Shown: piece after piece, positions 15,301 to 27,300 of the stretch
How the letters are laid out: each line of letters begins with the position of its first letter
Numbering within the stretch: position 1 is the first letter of the stretch
Assembly (NCBI GenBank): GCA_030248225.1
Contig: JASANE010000504.1
Coordinates: forward strand, 1-63,969
Source: Trileptium ribeirensis
Taxonomy: Eukaryota; Nematoda; Enoplea; Enoplida; Thoracostomopsidae
Length of the DNA: 63,969 nt
Reading direction: 5' to 3'
The notes under the pieces: generated by a model
Told to the model about the DNA's origin: nothing
Database searches by the model: none
Seen by the model: the letters and a program-made list of their open reading frames with translations, nothing else
Program-made: the position numbers and the translations under genes

Positions 15301-18300
15301 GTTGTACCTTTGGAATTCCTAAGTTTGGAGGTACGAATAGTTGTAACTTATTTTGTTTAGGCTGATTTTTAGGGAAAAGTAAGTAATTTTTTATGCACAT
15401 GAACCAGCTGGGTAGAAAACGCGAGTATGGCGAGCCCTTGCCATACCCGACTTGTGGACACATAAAACGGTACGACTACCCGCCTGCCCCGATATAGATA
15501 GGAATAGCCCTACTCCGCATGGCAGGACTGCGAAACTCATTACGATTTTTTCATAGAAACGCGTGGCCGTGATGGATACCCGTCACGAGTGAGGAAACCA
15601 AAAATTGTGGCTGTTAGCCCTAAAGCAAAGCGCAAACGAGCAAGACTTCCTAAAACTATTAGTAAGAAAAGTGAAATATCACTTTACCAAAGTTCAATAT
15701 TAGCAAGCACAATAGTAAACTGCAGTAACTAAAATTTTATCAGCTACCAGCGTTCATTTTCGCTGTCTAAGTTAGCTGATAAAATTAAAAGAGAAAAGTA
15801 TGAATATTTAAACTCGAAAGTATCGGCTCTGGCCCATAACTCCGGAACCGTTGGGATATCGTCGATTTAGTACTTAACATTCCTGATAGGAAATTTCACG
15901 GTCTTTCTAATGAGACCGGTCTCGTGGAAATCCGACCAGGATCCACGGACTTATTAGCAAATAACCAGGTACGTATAGCAGATAAATCACATTTAATTAA
16001 ATAACTTAACGAGTATTCGACACAAATAAGTATACAGGACATCGTTGTATTCCCTAGAACTGGCGTTTTCATTTGAGCCCGAACCGGAACCGCTGTCCCC
16101 ACTTTTGGATACACTTTATCGTGAAAATCGTAGAAGTTGTTCCCCGACTGGCGTGTGACCCGTCATTAGATTCCTCTCAATAAAACCGGCACAAATATGT
16201 ACCCCCACCCCACAAAACTATAACCCGAGAGCATGTGACGGAGCCAACCTCCCTAGGGACCTCAAAAATAGTACCTCTTAGGCTACGTGCGCAACCCGTC
16301 CGGCAGTATCAGAACACATCATGTGAAGCTCTCCTGCGGCTTGCTAAGCTCCGTAGTCTCCTGGGACTAAACCTAATCTAGAAATCTGAACCCATTAAGT
16401 CCGCCCTGGATATTACGATAGCCGGGGTCGTATGGGCATTACGTTGTGGAAGTGTGTGATGAAGCAGCATCACGTCGATCTGATACATCTGATACGTATT
16501 CGACGGTATCGTAACAACAGCTTTCTCTTACAGCTTTGTATCAATGACAGTGGTTGCAGCTACACATAACGTACTACACACCCATTGCTGCTCGTTTTTG
16601 AAGCATTCCATGAGGCATAAGTAACCTTGAGGAGCGTGACGTCACATTGTCAGAAAAAGAAAGCTTAGTGCTGGAGGTTTGGGGGGGCAGCGGAATTAAT
16701 CAGTCGTTAACTAACAGATATTAAAATATATAATACACTCAAATTTTTCCATTGCATAGACTATTTTTATATAATATTATATTATGCACCGTTCGAACAC
16801 AACAAGTGGTTTTCAAACATTTACAAATAGACTGGGAATAAAAGTGAGTGATTAACATATAATCAAGTAAATATATGCTGCCACTTTACGCCAGTAACTT
16901 ATTGAACGATTTGTAATGTTGTTCGGTCGATGGGTATAGTGTCTATTGAAGCAATGCTTACGTTTGTCATACCCGGCACTTAGGTTGATATGTCATGGTT
17001 ATACAAAGTATCAGGATGAAACATAGCGGCTCCAAGGGTGCCAATATCAAAATGGATAGGGACCAATACCAAACTGGAGGGGGCACCAATATCAAACTGG
17101 AGGGGGCACCAATATCAAACAGGAGGAAGCACCAATATCAAACTGGAGGAGGCACCAATATCAAACCGGAGGGGTGCCAATATCAAACTTTTTGGGGCAC
17201 CAATTTCAAACTGGATGGAGGCACCAATAACAAACTGGAGTGGGGCACTAGCATAAAGAGGAGAGTGGGGCCAATATCAAAGTGGATGACGACACCAATT
17301 TCAAACTGGCGGGGGGCTAATATCAAACATTTTGGGGCACCAATTTCAAACTGAAGGGCGTCAAATATCAAACTGGAGGGAGCACCAATATCTGTTACAC
17401 ACGACATGACGTATGTAACACTGATATATACGCCATGTTGTATGTATATAACAAAAATTTTCGAGTAGACGGGCGCATTTCTGTGAACGAGCAATTATCC
17501 CGCTAGCGACCGATTTCATATGTGCACTTAATTCTGAATATAACTATACATACATTAACTAGATGCTGCGCAGAGACCCTTGGGTATAGACAGTAATTAA
17601 TTTTACTTAAATACTTCTCCTTTTACTTAAATACCACTACTTGTATATGGACGGCACTGAAAGCTTTAATGACGTCACGCTGTATCGTGTACCTACGTAA
17701 TGATTATGCACTGTGAAAATAGCAATGAAATCGAACCAATTTTTAATATGTTATATCGAACAAAATTTGACTTTTAGGTTATACATTTCCAGCCGGAAAA
17801 CCGCCGGTATCATCTGACTTAACGCGGCGAGGCAGTAAAAATATCCAGTGAAACCGTATTTATGACAATTTTTTTCGATTTTGGATTAAGGCGGAAATAT
17901 TTCCATAATATTGTAGCTGGTGAAGCGTAGCTATAAACGCACCCAATAGAAAAAATTAGCAAAATGCTACGACGGTTGTTAAATAATTATTAGTATTGAT
18001 TAACAGAATATCACTAATTACGTAGTATTTAACGTAAATGTTGCAAACACTAGCTAAGAAATCAACTAACTATATGCTAATGTGTAATATAATAAACAGG
18101 CAACAGCAATAACAGCCAGGATGACCACAACTCAGCCCTGAAAAGCATTAAAATCAACATGTTGCCCTCGTTGTCGTAAACTTTTATTATTCGGAGTCTA
18201 AACGCCGAGCTGGATACGGCCATGAAGAGCCGAGCCAGAACTTGAAATTTTGACTCGTATCTCTAGTATACGAGTATGTCCGTCTTCCAGTTCAAGAATT

Positions 18301-21300
18301 ACAGGTTTGAAACCTATGTTTTTGCCGAATTACTGTCTGGTAATACCTACGGTAAACCCAATGTTAAATACCATTTTTCAAGAAATGCATTGCCTGATAA
18401 TATATTCAGAATATTTTTGTTTCAAAAAACTAATAGCGTGTAGAAATATAAACTGTAATAACTTTAGTTTCGTACGTCATAACATTATACATAAAAACAT
18501 TCAGCTCGTTAGACTTTTCAATAAATTCAGACGATTAGATAATTAGCAAAAATGTTTCACCTGAAGTCGCGTCCAATCCATTCGAAGACCTCTGAAATCG
18601 TGGACAAATCCATCTTCAGAATTTAGATCCATTACATTTAAGTTGGAAACCTGAAATCAAATACTATGAAAATAAACACCACAGTACTCGCCAAAAATGA
18701 GTGCTGTTCATTCGATGTTCGCTCGACGTTCGTTCGATAACTTCAAAATTTTGTTCCAATGTAGTTCGAGAAGTCTTCGAAGTTTTGACGCGGGTTTTTA
18801 TTTGGTCGAGAGCTGTTCGAAGTTACTTCGAAAAGTGTTCGAGAATAAACAAATTTTGTTCGATTTCTGTTGATCTTATACATTAATTATATCTTATCTA
18901 TTAACTAAAATCAATATATACCTGATTGCAACACGATGACAGTATAACCGATTCGTCTTCGGGACAACCATTTATATTTTGGATCATTTCGTTCAAAGCG
19001 ATAGCGTCATACCCGGATAAATACTGTATATAGTAACGCTGAATGACTTGCATGTATCTTTCAACTAGACCTAAAACAAAAACCAAAATCAGAAACTGCT
19101 GCGCTAATGAATCCTCGGTAACTCAGAATCCTCACTCTGTAACTGTATTGAATTCGCTCCGTTTTGTGCTGTAACCGCTTTAGTCCGGGTTGATAATTTT
19201 GTCACTCGCCCATGAAAATTTCTTAGTCAGCCAAATGGAAGCAGAATATGAAACTACTCACTGTGAACGTGAAATAACCAGTTTGCAAGTGTAAACGCAA
19301 AGGAGTTACATACCTGTCCACGAATTCATGGTCACATATAACTAGGACTACGAACTGTCATTGGCAATAATAAGATCACTTAGGCCGTAGTGAGTACATA
19401 AGGGCCCACATAATAATTTAGTGTTCTAGCATTGTGAAATAATTTGGTCGCCGTACGCACGAAATTTATAATAGTTTTATATTCACGTCAAAATAGACTA
19501 CTCCCGAAACCCAATGCATTTTCTTGAGCCCAACCACCATTTTGACAATATTTAACTCAATTAAACGCACGTGACAACATCAGATGGACCCAAAATATCA
19601 TTGAAATAAAAACTCATGACAACATGTTAGGCTCTTTTACGCAGTTCTCTAAAATGCTTGTATTCTTCGTTACACACATGCAAATAGTAAAAGAATGATT
19701 GGTGTGTATATTCTTCGCAATAATTGTACGTGGCCGTTTGAACGAATAACAAATAATTATAACCGCTAGGACTTAGATCCAAAGTCCCCAAACAATTTTC
19801 ATAAAAAGGATAATTGAAAGGAATCCTAAAAGAAGACGTTATCAGCACAATATGTCTGTGAAATTTAGCCTTTAGCATATTGACCCTTGCTTTAATTTTG
19901 CGTCAATGAAATTTTTTTAAATCCAATATTTGAGGGCCAAACACTAGTATGTTTTACTAAACCTAATTGCATAACTAGTTTTTGGCTGTCATATAAATTG
20001 TGATTAATACTTTAGCGCAGGAGCTTTTATTCGGAAATTTAATGCTTCAGCAAACGTGGCTGCATTGCGTTTACACGCACGTGCATTCAGCTATCCATTT
20101 GTCTATCTGCGCTAGCTGGGAAGGAATGATGAAACAACGAACTTTTCAAACCCAAAACCAATTTAGGTTTTACACTCTATAACCTCATAGCGCGCAACGC
20201 GATTGGCTAGTATTGCCACAGTAGTTTAATAATATAAATAATCCTATAGTACCGCTCCTGTATTGCATCCATGATGATTTAATTTCGACTGGTAATCTGA
20301 TAGTTTGAGAAATTATGCACACTGCTGCGCACAGAACAGTAGTATATATACTACCAGTCGTAGTGGGACTACATTTTTGGAGCGGAGCGACGGCATTAGT
20401 AATATAAACGTACTCAATGTCTTGGGAATATATTATTACTTAGACAACAATGAGTAAATGAAAGAATAGTTTTATTCCGTTCGAACGAAAAGCAAGACAA
20501 AGGAAGTCACGTAGCTTATACAGCATGGTGATGAATGGTAATCGAAGCACAGCAATGAAATCATAGGACACGGAGTCTGAAAATAATTTTGCCTATAACT
20601 TTAGTACTATACTATTCTTGTATGTACAATGCATCTATTTTCTTATTTCCCTATGGAAAACTCAATGTTCGTTAAAACGGCTCTACGACCAATAATTAAG
20701 CTGTTATGAGCTTAATTAGGGTGTTACTTAGCTAATTAGCTTAATTAATGATAAAATTGGCAAGTTGCCAAACTTCTAAAATGTCAGGTGCACATCCTCA
20801 CATGATAAGCTTTCAAACAAAAAAAGTTTTTTGAAATAGGTTCAGTGGTTCTTGAGATCCATGAAAGACTAACGGACGAACGGACATCGACTTTTTTGCT
20901 CCCAGACAGAAAATAAAAACGCTTCGCTCGGCGACCTCGCTCCGCTCAATGACAATGGCCTCGCTGATGTGACGGTTCTATTAGAGCATCTAATGGGGAT
21001 GATTATAGAAAAAGCATCGTGAGTCACAAGTAACCAATATACCTCGTGTGATTCGGTTACCGAAATCTTAGGTAACTGGCCCCTTAACAGGATTAAAATT
21101 TTAAGGGGAGCTTTGAGCTGGGGCCCCCAGCTCCAGCCTGGGTGAATTTCATCTAGCTTACATGGGAGAAAACAGTGCCCCACAGTTGAGTTGGCAATTA
21201 ATTATTTTGATCGTTGTTTTTGTTGCGTATTTATTATATGAGCTCTAAAAATGTGTATTTCTGCAGGGTGCACTTCATTTTACGTAGGATTATGTCATAA

Positions 21301-24300
21301 ATAGACGAAATACAAGCAGTAGTGCTGAGTTTTGTTATAACCGTTTCGTATTAACAAGGTCATTTTTGGGGTGATCTGAAAATACGTGGCGGTGCTGGGG
21401 AAGCCAAAATTTATCTGGGCATGACCTGGGGAGCTCGAAAAGTAAAGTCTGCCCACCAACCGAGCATAGGCCAGGGTAATACCCAAGACTGGCATCTCCA
21501 GCCAAACCAAAGTGACAGAAATTATAAGTGCGTTTAATTTAAATACCAGTCAAGTAACTTACATTAGTTGTTGGTATTTACTTTGGATGTCTGCAAACTT
21601 ATCCCAGCATTGAATGAATCTTGAAAATTGAGCGTCGCTACACGTTTATAATGCAAGGTTTCCGCAATTCAGGACGCTAAAGCTATAAGCAAGCTATGCA
21701 GCGCGAATCATAGGCTAAAACTGCCACAAGCTCCCACAACTCTGTCCATACGTAACACATCCCAACGAAATCGAATGAATTTATCAGTTGAGATGTAATA
21801 AAAGCGCTATCTAATGTATAGTACGTCTCCAGTAAATGATTGAGTACCACTGTCCCATCGTCAATATTTGATTGTGTACATTATGCATTATATAAATTTT
21901 GATTAGACATACCCCTAAGGTCCTGCATATAAAATAAGAGTTCTGGAATTTGACGATCAATGAGATCATCAGGAATTTTCGCTTTCGAACCTTGTAGCGG
22001 CCAGTGGTCGGCATGACGCAAAAGCCATATAACCTATAAGCAATTTACAAACTAATAACAAAATTAATATCGTCACATAAATATGATTCAGTTCAAATGC
22101 CATTAATATCGTCAATTTAATTGGTGACATAAATGTTTTAAATACTAATGAAAGCACAGTAAATCAAAAACACTATTAAAACTAATTTCGTGCTCTAACA
22201 ACTAGCAACGTTAGGTTCAAAGTCAACCGTCAGTACCCGTTATTGGGGTTTTTGCAGGGGTGAAGCTACCTCCTAAACGTCTCCCGCGACCCCTTGTACT
22301 TAGTCCTCCCAGATTTTTTGCCCGCTTGTTTTTTGGACAATTATTTTTCATCTAACATGTTTTGTGATTCGATTTGGCTATATAAATAACGCATCCTGTA
22401 GTATTAACTATACAATATACAATATATTACGCGATTGCACCGGGTGGATCATTAAATGATTAAAAATATTTGACGTTAAAATGCACCTAAATGGATCCAC
22501 CGGCCCCAACAGCCGAGAGCTCCTTAGAATTTTGGGCCTAACGTGTCTAATTATAGATAACCAACAAAAATAGTTACAACTACGCATTTATCATTTCATT
22601 AAAAATAAGATATCTGTAAAAACCAGGTGAGACACCATGACTTCTGCGTTTAACTATCTTTTCTTCACCTTGATAATCAGAAACAAGCAGCTCATGATAA
22701 CTACGGTGTTGACACGCAACATATTGCATTGAGGAAGGATCAACAAAACTGAATGGATGCGCAAGATTGGTTGTGCAATGTCAAACGGTAGTGTGGTGCA
22801 CAATTTCTTTACACAAACAAGACAACATTTTCGTTCATATTCGAGGACACGCAGTTCAAACGAACTATGCTAAATTTTAGCATTCCCAAATAATACTAAA
22901 TTAAAATCATTTTATGACTGATAGTGGTACTAAATTATAAACTAATGGAAACTTGAATACTAACAGTGCAAAAAGTTTCTAATAACTACAAAAGGAACAA
23001 ACCGTCTTGAACTACTATAATTATAATAAAATTTTAAAAAGCCGTGGATATAAAAACACAAACAGCAAACTGATATATTAAACAAGTTACTTCGTCTCGT
23101 GAAAACGACAGTGCCATCCAGACAAACAATGCCTTAGGGCCCAACAAACCAGGCTGATCGGACAATAACAGCGTGAGCTCACGCAGCGCAGATCGCAAAA
23201 ATTTCCGGCGCTCGCGATGTTTCAAACATGCTTGTGCGAGCGCAAGGTTGTACATTTCTTTGATTTCCCCGACTCGCTTATTGTACCCTGAAATAAATCC
23301 AGTTCTATTTTATTTTCTGTATTATGTGTCATTTCACAGATGTAAAGGAAATAATGTTCTTGCCATCTGCCGTATGTAATTTTTCACAAGGCTTGCTGTG
23401 GTTTAAAGAAACGTTTACTGTTCGACACCATTATGCACACCTGCTTTATGCACAATTCTAATAATTGCTATATGCGATTCAGATGATGATTTTAAATTAT
23501 CTAAAAATTTGTTGTCACAGATGAAATATTGGATTTAAGAAAAGCTTTACTGTTCGACAGCAGCATTATACACAATCCTAATAAGTGCTATAAATACACA
23601 TTTCAGATGGTGATTTTAAATCCATTATCATAAAATTTATTATCACGGATGAACTATTGGGTTTAAGAAAAGTTTTACTGTTCGCCGGCCGCATTGTGCA
23701 CAATTCCATTAACTGCTATAATTATGCGCTTCAGATGATGATTTTAAATCGATTATCAAAAAATTTGTTATCATAGATGAAATAGTGGATTTAACGAAAG
23801 CTTTACTGTTCGACGGCTGCTTGATGCGCTACAATAATCCCAAAATTATTTTTGCCTTCATGATACATGACAGAACGATGAAGACATCGTTTGCTGTGCC
23901 AGAAACAGAGATAACTAAAACCTTACAGCACCTTTAAGGCGTCTATATCATCTTATTACCGCGAAGAGAAACACTATTAGTTAGTATCATACGGCTTACT
24001 TAGTAGATAACAAAATACCTTTAACAGATTCGAAAAATGATTGAATGTACGAGTGTGTAAGTATCACTTCGTCTCGAAATAATGTTGTTGCAAGTGACGA
24101 CTGTAACGCCTATAAAAATGTAAAGTCACGGGTAATACCAAATGTCAAATTAAAAGAAAATTTAAGTTATATATAGTGAGTAAGAAAAATCAACAGGCAA
24201 TTAAAGTAAATTACTCTGTTGTTCCGGTTGTTTCCAAAAATTTTCAAGAATTTTTGTCTACAGAAATCATTGTGTATTTATTATTTCGTGTTCAAAAAAT

Positions 24301-27300
24301 ATAAACAAAAATGCAATTTCCCATAGCAAAGTATATAACGATCAACTTCGACATCGTTTATACTCGAGAGGTGTAGAAATGATAATGTTACCTATCAAAA
24401 TGATTTATTAAGCCTTTGTTAACTTACCATTTGCCACAGCTGATTAACTGCTTGCTGCGTCAAGGTGCTATGCGAAACTAACAGTCCAAGTATGATCCAA
24501 CGATCCATCTGTTCCACTGACAGGTATTCACACGGAATGGTATCTGTTTGTGCTGCGTAAATCATTTGCTGTGGATTGGCTGTTAGACTGCAAAATGATC
24601 AATAGTTAGTGTTTGCAAATGTTTGAGCTTACTATACGCTATAAATACTTATATATAAGAACAGAGAAAATCAAAATTATGCCTGGCCTACATTTGATTA
24701 ATTCTAAAATTTCCAAAAATGTGCATAATCCAAAAGCATTTCTGAATAACAGCCAGTCAAACTTACTAAAGCGCCAATTATGACAAAAAGTTTATACAAG
24801 ACAAAATTTTAGTTATACAAAATTCTATGTTCTGGAGATAATACTGATAATAAGACAAGTAAGCTGATGGTACACAAATCAAAATAATTTTGATAATATT
24901 GCACAAGCATTGCCTTGGGAGTTCAAGACAAGCTCGATATGGCATTGGTGACAGCATATCAACACAAGCGAATTATTTGCAAACTGAAAAGAACAAATGC
25001 GAATCGGTAAGATTTAGTTTAACTAGAGGGAAAATGCCCTCAACAAGCAAGAAAAAAGAAACCACTGCATCTGCTCTGAAAAATGCTTCTTATACTGATG
25101 TACTGGAAAAAATACTATTTTTTATCGTTTTTTATTATAGTAGTGGTCCAGCTGGAATTAATGCGACAGCTGGGGTACTGGAAAACGTTTTGGTTTAATT
25201 GGTACTTTAGGGCCAAATCAGAGATCTTGGGGACAAAAATATTATAAATTGCAGGTTCTGCTATCAGAGAACTCACAACAGAGGTTTGTGGGTTCGCTTC
25301 GATAATCCATAATATGTGTGCTTCAACTCCTCTGCGCCTGCATATCATCAACAAATCAGGTCCTGCAATTAATCATCCTTACCTGAAGGACAAAAATGAA
25401 TACGAGTTTTTCAGAGAGCACAATATTTCTATGCTAATGCTGCTTGATAAGATATATACGCCAAAAATAAAGCGTCAGCAAGTATATCATTAAATTATAG
25501 GTCTTTCGACATATTTAATTCGTCGTCTTATGACAGTGGAACGTGAACTGAGTTTTTCCAATGTGAAAACATTAATGGTGACAGGAAATGGGCTTCCTGT
25601 AATGTTCTCTTCATATAGAAAATAACGCAATAAGTGCGTAACAACGGCAAAAATATAGACGCGTTTTTCTCGAGTATTTGAAAGGTACAAGGTTCCTGCA
25701 CCAAATAAGTCTGACAAGATACACTACAAATAAAACATCAGCGTGCACATCATCACAGTGTCTTCTGCCGCATTATTTATTCGCTGTCTTAGCACAATGG
25801 CACACGATCTGAGTATTTCCGGCGTGAAAAACTTTAACAATGGCGTGAAATGTGTTTTTCCTACTATTGTCTTCGCCTAAAATTGTAATTACCTTGGGTT
25901 TACCCTAGGTAATAGCTACCATTATTTGTTCCTCTGCTGCTGCATAACCATTGAGTAAAAAACAAATGCTGCAGCGATCTTTATGATTTTAACTGGTGGA
26001 ACAGAACTATAAAGACGCATGGGCTAGAATACAATGGGTGCTCTAAATCGTAAAGAAAAAGAATAGTAGTTGCGTAACGTTTTTGCTGGTTCTGACACCC
26101 AAATTCGGGTAGCTAGCTTCCCGTCTTTTATTTATGCCACATTGGGCAGGTTTATTGCTAGTAATAACTTTCTACCCGCTCTGTTTTTGCTGTTATTTAG
26201 ACTCTTTCTACACTAAATTATTAAGATTAGAATTCAGCAACGTTTCAAACCTTTTTGAGAAACTCGCAACGCAGTTCCAATGTCCCGCAATGTAATGCAG
26301 GACACCTTTGTTTAAGACGTGGCCGAGTGATCTAGCGCACCGGCCTGTCCTACCAGTCCAAACGGCGTGTGCTCAACTCGTTTATTCTATTGATATAATT
26401 TATAAATGACGAATTTGTTTGGCAAAGTGTAGCCTACATATAGGTTCACAAAAACATTAACCTATAGAAGCATAGGTCAAAATGTAAAAGGATTCAGGTT
26501 GAACATAACTCCAAAATTACTGAATTAAAGAAATGTCTGGACAATCTGAAACCCAACGGTCAATGTGAATCATCTAATAAGCGCGTGATAATGTTTAAGT
26601 ACAATTTTTACATTAAGGAAAATGGCTGTTTTATAAAAAATAAATGACCTTAGCATTTGGGCGGAACGCCATTGATCGGCCGTCAAATTTCGCCTCACGT
26701 AAACATTACTGAGAGATACTAAAGCTGCGTAAAGCACTCTTTGATGCGGTATAAATTCTTCGGCCAACTTTTTTAATGGAGGATCGTAATCCACGATTAA
26801 TTGACCTAAAACAACAATGGAAACAATTCTCCATACAAATCGATCAAATAAAACATACGAAATATTAAAATTTCACCACAGTTAATAACCGGAATAGTAA
26901 TATTAACCAATAAGGTAAAATAAAAGTACATGAGCCTCTTGTTTGTTGGGAGTATGGATGGCCAGATAGGGTTACTTAACCGGTTATAAACGCTGGTTTC
27001 ATTATTTTAAACGTCCATTGGGTACGTCATTACTTCCCTGAGATGCTCATGGGGCTACATAGTATTCCCTAACAAAGCATTTAAACCTCCCTAACAAAAT
27101 TTTGACTTTTTGGCATTTTTGGAATTAGTTGTACGTTGACGGTTATATTAAGCCTGTAGATTATTGGGATAGCTGGATGCAATGAAAGCAATAATTGTAT
27201 TTACATTGAAAGGAGCCAATTCGGTATGTACTAGAGCACTACAACGTAAATATTTTCTAAAAATTATAACTTTCTAAAGGTTGTGCTTTATGGTTTTCGA

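Larger units (their letters stand above)
10812..16228 (+). mobile_element. L1: large unclassified element with LTR-like direct repeats A and B
   Basis: Two direct repeats, A (10812-11678) and B (14232-16228), share both outer ends (gatctgcaaagccgacgcc on the left, cacaaaactataacccga on the right) and flank about 2.55 kb of internal sequence. The whole is matched, inverted and more diverged, by L2 (about 37440-41335). The internal part has no reverse transcriptase, protease or integrase. A tatttaag box (near 12627), aataaa (near 13107) and long direct repeats suggest a non-autonomous LTR-type element. The TG...CA ends and primer site expected of a classical LTR were not seen, so the class is uncertain. 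Confidence 0.5.
10028..18560 (-). other. NCKAP1 intron 10
   Basis: 8.5-kb phase-0 intron. About 10.57-17.5 kb is occupied by the L1 element, repeat S1, a minisatellite and an inverted repeat pair, all listed separately. The flanks 10028-10560 and 17500-18560 hold no recognised feature. Confidence 0.75.
24588..26648 (-). other. NCKAP1 intron 4
   Basis: 2.06-kb phase-2 intron. It holds a tRNA-like relic (26316-26392), a plus-strand open stretch of unknown origin (25254-25493) and a degenerate ~255-bp duplication (about 25500-25640 against 25755-25880). Confidence 0.7.

Noticed and set aside
16995..17354. Open frames of 72-119 codons with repetitive [12 protein letters not shown] sequence
   Set aside because: Produced by a minisatellite with units close to a multiple of three; all frames are open.
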